Shown: positions 43,740 through 53,786, counted from the first letter of the stretch. The stretch: 64,000 nucleotides of DNA from Kutzneria sp. CA-103260 (GCF_018263855.1 NZ_CP073318.1:4030001-4094000); one strand, 5' to 3'. The notes: generated by a model from the sequence alone, not told the origin. Numbers and translations: made by a program.

Positions 43740-46700
43740 AGTTCCTGGTCACCCGCGTCGGCCCCGGCGTCCAGTCGCGCGGCCATCGCCTCGATGGTCG
43801 AGTGGTCCAGCAGGTCGCCGACCGGCAGTGCCAGCCGGCCGGCCAACTGGAGCAGCGTCAGCGAGGACCCGCCGGCCTCGAAGAACTTCTCCCGCACGCC
43901 GATGTGGTCACGGCCGGTCAGCTCCCGCCAGATCGCGGCCACTTCCCGTTCGCTGTCGGTGCGCGGCGGCTCGTCGACTTCGGCCCGTTGGGTCCCGGGT
44001 TCGGGCAGCGCCCGCCGGTCGACCTTGCCGTTGGCCGTCAACGGGAGTTGTTCGAGTAGCACGAACTGTCGCGGCACAAGGTGATCCGGCAGCCGCTGAG
44101 CCAGGTGCTCGCGCAGCTCCTGCTCGTCGGCCGTCGCCTCCACGTAGGCCACCAGCCGCCGCGCCGGTCCCTCCCCCACGGCCAGCACAGCTGCCCGACC
44201 AACCGCCGGGTGCCGGTCCAACGCCGCTTCGACCTCGCCCGGCTCGACCCGGAACCCCCGTACCTTCACCTGATCGTCAGCCCGACCGACGAAGTGCAGG
44301 TTCCCGTCGTGTCCCCAGCGGACCAGGTCCCCGGTGCGGTACACGCGTTGCCCATCGGGGCCGGCGACGAAGCGGCTGGCCGTCAGCCCCGGCTGCCCGA
44401 GGTAGCCGCGGGCCAGGCTCGGCCCGGCCAGGTACAGCTCGCCGACCGCGCCGATCGGCACCGGTCGCAGCCAGCGGTCCAGCACCGACACGGTCGTGCC
44501 GTTGGTCGGCCGCCCGATCGGCACGGTGCCGGCGGCCAGCGGCCCGGCCAGGGTGGTGGACACGGTGGCCTCGCTGGGGCCGTAGCCGTTGAAGATCCGC
44601 CCGTTCTGCGACCACCGCCGCGCCAGTTCCTCGGTGCACGCCTCGCCCGCGCTGACCACGGTCACCCCGGCCGGCATGCGTTCGGCCGACAGGGTGGCCA
44701 GCACAGCCGGCGGGACGACCAGGTGGGTCACGCCCTCAGCGGCGATGGTGTCGATCAGGTTGGCGGTGTCGCCCCGGTGCAGGACGGCGGTCGCCCCGGT
44801 CAGGAAGGCGGCGCAGAACTCGAAGAAGGCGGCGTCGAAGCCGATCGAGAGCCAGTGCAGCATCTTCGCCCCAGGTCCGAGACCGGTCCGCTGCACGAAG
44901 GTGTCCACCAGATCGACCACACCGCGATGGGTCACCACCACGCCCTTGGGGCGGCCGGTGGAACCGGAGGTGTAGATCAGGTAGGCGGGATTGTCCACAT
45001 GCGACTCTACCGTCGGCGGCGTGGCCGGGTAGTCGGTCACGTCCTCGTGGCCGGTGACGAAGATCCGGGCCCCGCAGTCGTCGAGCAGCCAGCGCCGCCG
45101 CTCGGCCGGCAGCTTCGGGTCCACGGGCACATAGGCGGCACCGGTCTTGAGGATGGCCAGCATGCCGACCACGTCGTCGGTGGCGAGGAAGGTCTCCGGC
45201 CGGGCACCCTGTTCGATCAGTTTGTGCGCCAAGCGATTAGTACGCTCGTCCAGCTCGGCGTAGGTCATCCCGGGCAGCGCGAGGGCCTGCGGCGTGCGAC
45301 GCACCCACTCGGCGAACAGCGCCGGTATACAACGCGGCTCGGCGGTCCCGGCCGACTGTCGCCAATCATCCAAATCGGACAGTTCCGTGTCGGTGAGCAT
45401 CGGGATGTCCAGCACCCGACCACCTTTGGTCAGCCCGCGCAGCGACGTCACCAGGTACCCGGCCAACCGGTCGGCGGTGGCGGCGTCGAACAGTTCCGTG
45501 TCGTAGGTGAGGTGCAGCTCGGCGGCGTCGGGGTACACCACCAGCCCGAGCGGGAAGTGGGTTGCGTCCCCACCCCTCAACTCGGTAACGCTGATGCCGT
45601 TACCTGACGGGTGGAGCGGATCTCCCGGGTAGTTCTCCACTGCGATCCCGCACTGGAACAGCAGCACCCCGGGCGGCATCTCACTGGCCGCCTGCTGGCT
45701 GGTGAGCGGCAGGTGATCGAACCCTCGGGCCCGCACCTGCTCCTGCTGCAAACGGGACAGCAGCCCCGCCACCGACTCGTCCGGTCGGAGGCGGACCCGG
45801 GCCGGCAGTGTGTTGATCAGCGGCCCGGCGATCGTCTCGACCCCGGGCAGGTCCGGCGGCCGGGTCGACACGGTGACCCCGTACACGACGTCGGTCACGT
45901 CGGCGTGCCGGGCCAGCACCATCGCCCACCCGGCCTGGATGACCGTGTTCACGGTGACCCGGCTGTGCCGGGCGAATTCGCGCAGGTCCGGCAGCGCGAC
46001 GACCGTGGTTCGCGTGCGGGTGGTCCGGTGGTTGGCCGGCGGTGTCCGGTCGTACGGCAGCGGGGTCGGCGCGGTGAAGCCGGCCAGCTCGTTCCGCCAG
46101 AAGTCGACCGCCGCCTGCTCGTCCTGATCACGCAGCCAGGCCACATAGTCCCGATACGGCCGGTCGGCCACCGGCCGCTCCCCGGCGTAGGCCGCGAACA
46201 CCCGGTCGAGCAGGCGGGACATGCTCCAGCCGTCCACGAACAGATGGTGCGTGGTCAGCAGCATCTGAACTCGGGTGTCGGTCAGGCGGATCAGCCTGAG
46301 CCGCAGCGGAATGGGCTCGCTGAGGTCAAGTCCGACCGCTTCGTCTTCGGTCAATAGCCGGGCCATGCCGGCCCGCTGTTCCTCGGCCGACCGGGACCGC
46401 CAGTCGTGCTGGTCGATCCGCGGCCGCGCGTCCCGGTGCACGACCTGGACCGGCTCGCTGAGCCCCACCCAGTGCACGGTGCTGCGCAGCACCGGGGCGG
46501 TCGCGACCACGTCCCGCCAGGCTGCCGCCAGCGCGTCCAGGTCGGTGACGCCGTCGAGTTGGCAGCTGATCCGACGGGCGTACACGTCTTCGGTCAGCGA
46601 GTGGTAGAGCAGGCCAGCCTGGAGCGGGCTGAGCGGATACACGTCCTCGATCGCCCGGCCGTCGCCGACAAGCCCGTCTACCTGGTCCTGGGTCAGGTCG

Positions 46701-49700
46701 GCCAAGGGGAAGTCCGAAGGGGTGCGGCCGCCGTACCCGGCCCGGCAGTGCGCGGTGATCTCCCGCAGCGCGGCCAGCATGGCTGCCGCCAGCGCGTCGA
46801 TCTCCGCGCGCTGGCGCTGGTCACGGGAGTAGTCCCAGGTCAGCACCAGTTCGCCGGCGGCGACCCGGCCGGTCACCTCCAGCGGGAACGGCCGGGATTC
46901 GGTCGGGTGTAGGCAGTCGACGGTAGGGAATTCACGGCCGGTGTAGAGGCCTCCGGCCGGGTCCAGGTCGTCGAACTGGCCCAGGTAGTTGAAGTTGACT
47001 CCGGCCTCGCCCCGGCCCGGCAGCGCGTCGGTCAGCTGGCGCAGCGCCTCGAAGCCGATCCCCTGGCCGGGCACGGCCCGCAGCTGCTCCTTGACTGCCT
47101 TGAGCCGGACGCCCCAGTCCGAAGTGGACGGAAGGTCCAGCCGAACCGGGAACTGACTGGTGAACCAGCCCACCGTGCGGCTCAGGTCGATCTCGGGGAA
47201 CAGCTGCTCCCGCCCGTGCCCCTCCAGGTTGACCACGACATGTCCGCCCAGGGCAACAGCCAGTGCGCTGAGCAGCACGTCATTGGGTTGAGTCCGGTAC
47301 GCGGCCGGCACTTCCCGCAGCAGCGCCCGGGTCTCGGCCTGGTCCAGCCGGACCTCCAGGCGGGCTGTGCTGGCTACTGGAGCCGCGGCAGGCCGTTCAG
47401 TCGGCAGAAGCGAGGTCCAGTAGGCGATCTCGTGATCGAACGCCCCGGACTGTGTGTGCGCCACCAGCCGCCGGGCCCAGTGCCGCATGGAGGTGGTCCT
47501 GGGTCCCAGATCCACCGGATCTCCGGTCGTCACCTGCGTGTATGCCGTCCGCAGGTCGTCCAGCAGGATGCGCCAGGAGACGCCGTCGACCACGAAGTGG
47601 TGCACCATCAGCAAAAGCCGGGACCCACGGTCGAAGAAGATCGCCTTGACCAGCGGCCCGTCGCGCAGGCTCAGCTCGCCGTGGGCCGCCTCGACCCGGG
47701 CGTCGATGTCAGTTCCGGTGTACTGCTCCCAGTACTCGCCGAGGTCGGTGTCGATTCGCAACTGGTCGCCGTCGACTCGGGTGCGCAATACCTCGTGGTG
47801 TTCCAGCACCGCTTGAACGGCCGCGCGGACGGCGTTCGGGTCGACGCCCGGGGCCAGTTCCACGAACCGGGGCATGGTGAAGTGGTCGGGGCCGGCGGTG
47901 AACCGCTCGAAGAACCAGCGCTGGATAGGGGTCAGCGGCGCCGGGCCGTCGTCCTCGCTGGGGGTTTCGGGGCGTTGCACGGTGATCGTGGGCGCGAGCT
48001 GTTCGATGCTCTGGTGCCGGAAGATGTCCTGGGTCGTGGTGCGCCAGCCGGCCTTGGCCAGCTCGGTGACCATCTGCACGCTCAGGATGGAATCCCCGCC
48101 CAGCTCGAAGAAGTTGTCCAGCACACCGACCTCGGCGAGGCCGAGCACCGCGGCCCAGGCTTCGGCCAGGGCCCGTTCCGCCGGCGTCTGGGCTGCGACG
48201 TACCTGGCGACGGCCCGTTCCGGGGCGGGTAGCACGTTCCGATCCACCTTGCCGGCGGCGGTCCGCGGGAGTGCGTCCAAGACGACGAAGTCGGCCGGAA
48301 CCATGGCCTGCGGCAGGGATTCCGCGAGGAACCGACGCACCTCGGACACGGCCAGTGTGGTGACGATGTAGCCGATCAAGCGGTTGTCCCGCACCACCAC
48401 AGCGGCCTCGGCCACCTCGGGGCGACGGGTCAGCGCCGCCTCGATCTCGGCCGGCTCGATCCGGTGCCCGCGCACCTTGACCTGCGCGTCGACCCGGCCC
48501 AGGAACTCCAGGTCCCCGTCGGCGCGCACCCGCACCAGGTCGCCGGTGCGGTACATCCGAGCCCCAGGCTCGCCGAACGGGTCAGCCACGAACCGCTCCG
48601 CCGTGCCGCCCGGCCGACGCACATAGCCGCGGGCCAGCACCGCGCCGCCGACGTACAGCTCACCGGCCATGCCGGCCGGCACCGGCCGCAGGTGCGGATC
48701 AAGCACGTGACAGGTGGCCCCGCCCAGCGGCCCGCCGATCGAGATCCCCGCAGCCGGGTTGCGGACCTCGCTCATGGTGACGCCGATGGTGGTCTCGGTC
48801 GGGCCGTAGATGTTGCCGAACACCCGGTCCGGCAACCACTTCGCGGCCAGTTCGGGCGGGCACACGTCGCCGCCGGTGAACACCGCCTTGATCGCCGGCA
48901 CCCGGTCCGGCTCCACAGTGGACAGCAGGTCAGGTAGCAGTTGCAGCATGGTCACGCCGTCGGCGTTGAGCTGATCCTCCAGTGGGATGCCGTCGGACCG
49001 GCTCAGACACAGCGTTGCCCCGCACATCAACGGGACCAGCGTCTGTGCCAGCCCAGCGTCGAAGCTGACCGGGCTGTGGCCGAGAATCCGGTCCCCCGGT
49101 TCGATCCGCAGCCGTGGGCCGCTGTCCAGCACGTAGTTCACCAGCGACCGGTGCGTGACGGCCACGCCCTTGGGCTGCCCGGTGGAACCCGAGGTGTAGA
49201 CCACGTAGGCCAGGTTCTCCGGCCGTACGACGCTGGTCACCGGCGGCGCGTCGGCCGCGTCGACGGAGGTGAGAACCAGGGCCGCACCGCTGTTCTCGAC
49301 CATGTAGGCCAGTCGGTCACTCGGGTAGCTGGGGTCGAGCGGGACCAGCACGCCGCCGGTTTTGAGCACGGCCAGCAGGGCGGTGATCAGGTCGAAGGAG
49401 CGCGGGAACTGCACGCCGACCGGGACCTCCGGGCCAACCCCTTGCGCGGCCAGGTGATTGGCCAGCCGGGCAACGCGGTGCGCCAGCTCGCCGTAGGTCA
49501 ACTGGGCCTTACCGTCGATCACGGCCACCTGGTCCGGGGCCTGCCGGGCCCAATGTTCGAACAGGTCATACGCGCAGTCGCCCGGCGGTGCGGCCGGCGG
49601 ACCCACGAGGCTGCGAGCCCCCGGGAGCGGCAGGGTGCGCAGCGGACGGTCGGGGAACTCGGCGATCTCCGCCAACAGGCCAGCCAGGTGCTCGATGAGG

Positions 49701-52582
49701 CTTTCGATGGTGGCGGCCTCGTACAGGGCGGTGCTGAAGTTGGCGCCGACCCGCAGCCGGCCGTCGATCTCGCGGAACTCCAGTGCCAGGTCGAAGTTGG
49801 CCGCCACCATCGGCACCTCGATCTCGGTAGCGATCAGCCCGGCGAACCGCCGGCCGCGGCTCGGCGCGTTCTGCATCACCACCATGGCCTGCACCAGCGG
49901 TAGACGGGACGGATCACGTTGCGGGGCCAGCGTTCGCACGACGCTCTCGAACGGCGCGTCGGCATTGGCCACGGCGTCCAGCACCGTCTCCCGCACCTGG
50001 GCCAGCAGGCCGGCGAAGGTCTGGTTCTCGTCCACCGTGGACCTGATGACCACGGTGTTCACGAAGTATCCGACCAGGTCGGCCCACTCGGCCTGGTCGC
50101 GGCCGCCGTGCGCGGTGCCGATCGCCACGTCCGACTGCCGGCCGTAGCGGGCGAAAAGCAGCTGGCAGGCGGCGATCAGCACGGTGAACAGGCTCACCTT
50201 GCGGTCGCGGGCGAACTCCTTGAGCCGGTCCGTCGCCGGGGCGGGCAGGAAGCGCATCCGTGTGTTGCCGGCGCTCTCCCGGATCGCCGGCCGTGGCCGG
50301 TCCGGCGGCACCTCGGTCGGCGTCAACCCGGCCAGTTCGGCCCGCCAGTGATCCAGTTGCCGGCGCATGCGGTCGCCGGCCAGCCGTTCCCGTTGCCACA
50401 GCGTGTAATCCGCGTAGTCGGCCGACAGTTCCGGCAGCTGGTGGCCGGAGTAGAGGGCGGCGAGGTCGGACAGCAGCACCTCGTTGGCCCAGTCGTCGGT
50501 GATGATGTGGTGCATCATCAGCACCAGCACATGGTCCTCGGCGCTCTGGCGCACCAGTGTGCAGCGCAGCAGCGGTCCTCGGCGCAGGTCGAACAGCACG
50601 CCGGCCTCGGCCAGCAGCACCTGTTCCAGTGGCTCCTCGGTGACCAGGACCTCGATCGGGGCCGGTGGGTGCACGATCTGCGCGCCGTCTTCAAAGGTGG
50701 TGCGCAGCATGCTGTGCCGTGCGGCCAACTCGGTCAGCGCCTGGTTGAGCCGGTCCCGATCCAGCGGCCCGGTCAGTCGCAGCGCCTTGCCCAGGTTGTA
50801 GTCGCTGCCGGGCTGGTGCTCGTGCAGGAACCACAGCTGCTGCTGGTTCACCGACAGCGGAAGCCGTTGGCCAGTAACGGGCCTGACCTCGGGCGTGGTC
50901 ACGGGAGTCAGCACGGGGGCCAGCTCGGCCACGGTCGGCCGGTCGAACAACGCGCGATACGGCCACACCGCCCGGAGTTCGGCCCGGGCCGCGGCGGCGA
51001 TCTGGATGCCGAGGATGGAATCCCCACCCAGGTCGAAGAAGTTGTCGTGCACGCCGACCCGGTCCACACCCAGCACCTCGGCCCAGATCCGCGCCAGCGT
51101 CGCCTCGGTCTCGGTGCGCGGCCGCTCGTACTCCTGCGGCCCCGGGGCGGCGGGCAGGCTTCGGCGGTCGAGTTTTCCGTTGGGCAGCAAAGGTAATCGG
51201 TCCAGAACCAGCACCGAACCCGGGACCATGTGCGCCGGCAGTCGGTCGGTGAGGAAGTCACGCAGTTCGGCCGAGGTGGCCGTGCCCTCGACGTAACCGA
51301 CCAGGCGGGGCCGCCCGACCACCGCTGCCCGGGAGACTCCGGGATGGGCCAGCAGCGTGTTCTCGATCTCGCCCAGTTCGATCCGGAAGCCCCGGATCTT
51401 GACCTGCTCGTCAACCCGGCCCAGATAGTCCAGGCAGCCGTCGGGCCGGCGCCGCACCACGTCCCCGGTGCGGTACATGCGAGTGCCGTCGGCGGCGAAC
51501 GGGTCGGCCAGGAACCGGCCGGCGGTCAGTCCGGGCCGCTGGTGGTAGCCGCGCGCCACCCCGGCCCCGCCGATGTACAGCTCGCCCTCCTCGGCCGGGC
51601 GCAGCTCGTCGTCGAGGACGTAGGCGGTGCTGCCGGCAACCGGTGGCCCGATCGGAACGAAGGCGTTTTCCCCCAAGTGGTCCACGGTGGGCCGCAGCAC
51701 GCAGGAGTCGATCGTGGTCTCGGTGGCCCCGAAGGCGTTGACCACAATGGTGTCTGGGTCCATCTGGCCGGCCAGGTCCCGGAAGTCACGGGCCGGCCAG
51801 CCCTCCGAGCCGACCGAGAGCAACCGCAGCGGCGGCAGCTTGCCCACCCGGCCCATCGCCTTGACCAGGCCGGGCAGCGTCTCGATGGCGTCGCCCTGGT
51901 GTTCGGCGAACAGGTCGAGCAGCAGTGCCGGGTCGACGATCGCCGCCTCCGGCGCGATGATCAGCGTGCCGCCGCAGAACACCGACCGCAGCAGGTCGGC
52001 CAGGAACAGGTCGACCGCCAGCCCCGTGACCGAGACGAACCGCAGCGGATGCTCGCGCAGTTGGTACATCTCCTGCCACACCGCCAACACCGAGGCCAGG
52101 TTCCGGTGCGTGACCGTGACTCCCTTGGGCGGTCCGGTGGACCCGGAGGTGTAGATCAGGTATGCGGCGTTTTCCCACCGCACGGCCGGATCCGGCGCCT
52201 GCGCCGGGTGGCTGCCGAGAATGTCCTCCAACAGCACCAAGTTCGGGCCCAGTCGGGACGCCAGGGCGGATTCCGTGACCATCAGGCGGATTCCGGAGTC
52301 CTCGCGCATCCACGCCAGGCGTGCCGGCGGGTACGCCGGGTCGAAGGGCACGTATCCGGCCCCCGAACGCAGGATCCCGAGTAGTCCCACCGCCATCCAC
52401 GGGCCACGGCGGACCGACAGTCCCACCAGTTCACCGGTGCGGTCGCCCAGGGCGTTGGCTAGGCGGGCCGACAGTTCGTCCAGCTCGGCGAAGGACAGTC
52501 TCCGGTCGCCGAAGACCACCGCGGTCGCCCCCGGCGTCTCCCGGACACGCGCGTGGAACTCGCCCAGCGGCTGCTGCACCAT
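43736..52582 (-). CDS. Three-module NRPS: A-PCP / C-A-PCP-E / C-A-PCP
   Basis: 2948 residues, first synthetase of the line. Module 1: A (TSGSTG near 144) and PCP Ser522. Module 2: C with HHIITDD at 691-697, A, PCP Ser1498, E with canonical HHFVVDG at 1661-1667 and NFNYLGQ. Module 3: a C domain opening DVYPLSPLQAGLL (type that accepts a D-residue), HHLFVDG at 2112-2118, A, PCP Ser2907 (GGSS). Pockets by GrsA alignment: D-L-A-E-S-G-A-I-D-K (close to arginine-type codes), D-A-A-Q-F-G-I-I-G-K and D-A-F-V-V-A-G-V-S-K (unassigned). No C domain precedes the first A, so it initiates. ATG 52582 is chosen because a promoter lies in the longer frame. Confidence 0.92.
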   Translation of the reverse strand: MVQQPLGEFHARVRETPGATAVVFGDRRLSFAELDELSARLANALGDRTGELVGLSVRRGPWMAVGLLGILRSGAGYVPFDPAYPPARLAWMREDSGIRLMVTESALASRLGPNLVLLEDILGSHPAQAPDPAVRWENAAYLIYTSGSTGPPKGVTVTHRNLASVLAVWQEMYQLREHPLRFVSVTGLAVDLFLADLLRSVFCGGTLIIAPEAAIVDPALLLDLFAEHQGDAIETLPGLVKAMGRVGKLPPLRLLSVGSEGWPARDFRDLAGQMDPDTIVVNAFGATETTIDSCVLRPTVDHLGENAFVPIGPPVAGSTAYVLDDELRPAEEGELYIGGAGVARGYHQRPGLTAGRFLADPFAADGTRMYRTGDVVRRRPDGCLDYLGRVDEQVKIRGFRIELGEIENTLLAHPGVSRAAVVGRPRLVGYVEGTATSAELRDFLTDRLPAHMVPGSVLVLDRLPLLPNGKLDRRSLPAAPGPQEYERPRTETEATLARIWAEVLGVDRVGVHDNFFDLGGDSILGIQIAAAARAELRAVWPYRALFDRPTVAELAPVLTPVTTPEVRPVTGQRLPLSVNQQQLWFLHEHQPGSDYNLGKALRLTGPLDRDRLNQALTELAARHSMLRTTFEDGAQIVHPPAPIEVLVTEEPLEQVLLAEAGVLFDLRRGPLLRCTLVRQSAEDHVLVLMMHHIITDDWANEVLLSDLAALYSGHQLPELSADYADYTLWQRERLAGDRMRRQLDHWRAELAGLTPTEVPPDRPRPAIRESAGNTRMRFLPAPATDRLKEFARDRKVSLFTVLIAACQLLFARYGRQSDVAIGTAHGGRDQAEWADLVGYFVNTVVIRSTVDENQTFAGLLAQVRETVLDAVANADAPFESVVRTLAPQRDPSRLPLVQAMVVMQNAPSRGRRFAGLIATEIEVPMVAANFDLALEFREIDGRLRVGANFSTALYEAATIESLIEHLAGLLAEIAEFPDRPLRTLPLPGARSLVGPPAAPPGDCAYDLFEHWARQAPDQVAVIDGKAQLTYGELAHRVARLANHLAAQGVGPEVPVGVQFPRSFDLITALLAVLKTGGVLVPLDPSYPSDRLAYMVENSGAALVLTSVDAADAPPVTSVVRPENLAYVVYTSGSTGQPKGVAVTHRSLVNYVLDSGPRLRIEPGDRILGHSPVSFDAGLAQTLVPLMCGATLCLSRSDGIPLEDQLNADGVTMLQLLPDLLSTVEPDRVPAIKAVFTGGDVCPPELAAKWLPDRVFGNIYGPTETTIGVTMSEVRNPAAGISIGGPLGGATCHVLDPHLRPVPAGMAGELYVGGAVLARGYVRRPGGTAERFVADPFGEPGARMYRTGDLVRVRADGDLEFLGRVDAQVKVRGHRIEPAEIEAALTRRPEVAEAAVVVRDNRLIGYIVTTLAVSEVRRFLAESLPQAMVPADFVVLDALPRTAAGKVDRNVLPAPERAVARYVAAQTPAERALAEAWAAVLGLAEVGVLDNFFELGGDSILSVQMVTELAKAGWRTTTQDIFRHQSIEQLAPTITVQRPETPSEDDGPAPLTPIQRWFFERFTAGPDHFTMPRFVELAPGVDPNAVRAAVQAVLEHHEVLRTRVDGDQLRIDTDLGEYWEQYTGTDIDARVEAAHGELSLRDGPLVKAIFFDRGSRLLLMVHHFVVDGVSWRILLDDLRTAYTQVTTGDPVDLGPRTTSMRHWARRLVAHTQSGAFDHEIAYWTSLLPTERPAAAPVASTARLEVRLDQAETRALLREVPAAYRTQPNDVLLSALAVALGGHVVVNLEGHGREQLFPEIDLSRTVGWFTSQFPVRLDLPSTSDWGVRLKAVKEQLRAVPGQGIGFEALRQLTDALPGRGEAGVNFNYLGQFDDLDPAGGLYTGREFPTVDCLHPTESRPFPLEVTGRVAAGELVLTWDYSRDQRQRAEIDALAAAMLAALREITAHCRAGYGGRTPSDFPLADLTQDQVDGLVGDGRAIEDVYPLSPLQAGLLYHSLTEDVYARRISCQLDGVTDLDALAAAWRDVVATAPVLRSTVHWVGLSEPVQVVHRDARPRIDQHDWRSRSAEEQRAGMARLLTEDEAVGLDLSEPIPLRLRLIRLTDTRVQMLLTTHHLFVDGWSMSRLLDRVFAAYAGERPVADRPYRDYVAWLRDQDEQAAVDFWRNELAGFTAPTPLPYDRTPPANHRTTRTRTTVVALPDLREFARHSRVTVNTVIQAGWAMVLARHADVTDVVYGVTVSTRPPDLPGVETIAGPLINTLPARVRLRPDESVAGLLSRLQQEQVRARGFDHLPLTSQQAASEMPPGVLLFQCGIAVENYPGDPLHPSGNGISVTELRGGDATHFPLGLVVYPDAAELHLTYDTELFDAATADRLAGYLVTSLRGLTKGGRVLDIPMLTDTELSDLDDWRQSAGTAEPRCIPALFAEWVRRTPQALALPGMTYAELDERTNRLAHKLIEQGARPETFLATDDVVGMLAILKTGAAYVPVDPKLPAERRRWLLDDCGARIFVTGHEDVTDYPATPPTVESHVDNPAYLIYTSGSTGRPKGVVVTHRGVVDLVDTFVQRTGLGPGAKMLHWLSIGFDAAFFEFCAAFLTGATAVLHRGDTANLIDTIAAEGVTHLVVPPAVLATLSAERMPAGVTVVSAGEACTEELARRWSQNGRIFNGYGPSEATVSTTLAGPLAAGTVPIGRPTNGTTVSVLDRWLRPVPIGAVGELYLAGPSLARGYLGQPGLTASRFVAGPDGQRVYRTGDLVRWGHDGNLHFVGRADDQVKVRGFRVEPGEVEAALDRHPAVGRAAVLAVGEGPARRLVAYVEATADEQELREHLAQRLPDHLVPRQFVLLEQLPLTANGKVDRRALPEPGTQRAEVDEPPRTDSEREVAAIWRELTGRDHIGVREKFFEAGGSSLTLLQLAGRLALPVGDLLDHSTIEAMAARLDAGADAGDQEL

Positions 52583-52625
52583 TACCCCCACGGCCCGCTG
52601 CCGCCAGCCGCCACACTGCCCGCCA

Positions 52626-52691
52626 GTACGGCCGAACGACACGCCCCAACTGCCAGGTTCGAATCCACCAGTTCGGCCGTACCTGTGTCAA
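52626..52691 (-). promoter_or_regulatory. NRPS operon promoter with a 12-bp inverted repeat
   Basis: On the minus strand TTGACA (52686-52691), 17 bases, then GTGGAT (52663-52668) form a good -35/-10 pair. GTACGGCCGAAC at 52626-52637 is the exact reverse complement of 52671-52682, so one arm fills the spacer and the other lies in the leader. This fits an operator or an RNA hairpin controlling the operon. Confidence 0.6.
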
Positions 52692-52737
52692 GACTCCTTT
52701 CCTGATAAGGCAAATTGGTCACGCCCCGGTAAGCCGC

Positions 52738-53634
52738 TCAAGCCCGCAGCAGCGCGCGGGCTTCCGCGAGAACGTCCAGCTGGGCCTCCCAGTCACGCCC
52801 GTCGAGGACGATGGTGAGACTGTCGGCCCCGGCCGCCGCGTACTCGGCGAGCCGGTCGGCCACCTGCGCGGCGCTGCCGGTGATCGGGACGCTGGCGGCG
52901 TCCTCGGGCGTCAGGCCGAAGTTCTCGGTCAGCGTGCGCAGCATCTCAGCCCGCTTCTCGGCGGCGTCCGGCCCGAGCGCCGCGTGCGTGCCGAAATGGA
53001 CCAGCGGCCGGGCGCGGCCTTCCGCGACGGCAAGATCACGTAGGGTCGCGGCTCGACGCGCCAGGGTGGCCGGGCTCATCAGCGAGGGGAACCAGCCGTC
53101 GCCGTGACTCACCGAGCGTCGGATCGCGTGGTCGGAGTGCCCGCCGATCAGGACGACGGGCATGGGTGCCGGCGGCCCAAGGGTGATCACCTCGCCGTTG
53201 ACCGCGGTCGGCTCGCCGGCGACCAGTCGCGGCAGCACATCGAGCATTCCCTCGATGACCCGGTCGCGTCGGCGTCGCGGCGCGCCCAGCGCCCGCCATA
53301 GCGGTGAGTCCGGGAAACCGCCTATTCCCACGCCCAGCACGATCCGGTTGTCGGAAACATGTTGTAGCGCCTGGATTTGAGCGGCCAGCCAGGCAATGTG
53401 TCGAGTGGGCAGCACCAGGACACCGAACTCGATCCGCACCCGCTCGGTGGCCGCCGCCACCGCCGCGGCGGCGACCACGCACTCCAGGGTGGGTCCCCCG
53501 TCACCGCGCAGAACGTCCGCAATGGACACCGAGTCGAAGCCGGCCTGCTCGGCCTGTCGCGCGGCGGCGACAACCTTGTGCTGCCCATCGAGATCGCTGG
53601 TCGAGATTCCCACACCGATTCGCACCGTCGTCAT
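52738..53634 (-). CDS. LLM-class flavin-dependent oxidoreductase
   Basis: 298-residue luciferase-like monooxygenase-fold protein of the F420/FMN LLM class. Features are the N-terminal VRIGVGIS strand, LVLPTRHIAWLAAQ and LGVGIGGFPDSPLWRALGAP motifs, and GHSDHAIRRSVSHGDGWFP near the cofactor site. ATG 53634 gives the family N-terminus; an upstream in-frame start adds an unrelated tail. It precedes the NRPS promoter on the same strand but is 155 bases away, so it need not belong to the cluster. Substrate unknown; F420 use is likely but not proven. Confidence 0.83.
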   Translation of the reverse strand: MTTVRIGVGISTSDLDGQHKVVAAARQAEQAGFDSVSIADVLRGDGGPTLECVVAAAAVAAATERVRIEFGVLVLPTRHIAWLAAQIQALQHVSDNRIVLGVGIGGFPDSPLWRALGAPRRRRDRVIEGMLDVLPRLVAGEPTAVNGEVITLGPPAPMPVVLIGGHSDHAIRRSVSHGDGWFPSLMSPATLARRAATLRDLAVAEGRARPLVHFGTHAALGPDAAEKRAEMLRTLTENFGLTPEDAASVPITGSAAQVADRLAEYAAAGADSLTIVLDGRDWEAQLDVLAEARALLRA

Positions 53635-53745
53635 GGCGATGATCGTCCAACCTCGACCCATATCGAGGTCAAGACGCGGGACTGAAAACCCTGAAAACGT
53701 CGGATCCTCATCGACGCAGGCGAACGTGAGAGTTCAACTCGTCCT

Positions 53746-53786
53746 GAAAGCGCTTTCTTGACAGCCCTGTCCGAGATGAGTAAAAG
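53746..53786 (+). promoter_or_regulatory. Promoter with GAAAGCGCTTTC palindrome
   Basis: TTGACA (53758-53763), 17 bases, TAAAAG (53781-53786) is a near-consensus promoter for the exported PEBP-like gene. The perfect palindrome GAAAGCGCTTTC (53746-53757) abuts the -35 box and resembles LacI-family operators. A further imperfect dyad follows at 53786-53804. Confidence 0.6.

Noticed and set aside
52583..52642. A 20-residue N-terminal extension of the first NRPS
   Set aside because: The frame is open, but this stretch holds the -10 box side and one arm of the inverted repeat, and has no similarity to A-domain N-termini.
52656..52670. GGTTCGAATCC, a tRNA T-arm-like sequence in front of the NRPS operon
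   Set aside because: The flanking bases do not pair into a T stem, and no anticodon arm or acceptor stem is present, so it is not a tRNA gene. No integrase is nearby to support an attachment site.
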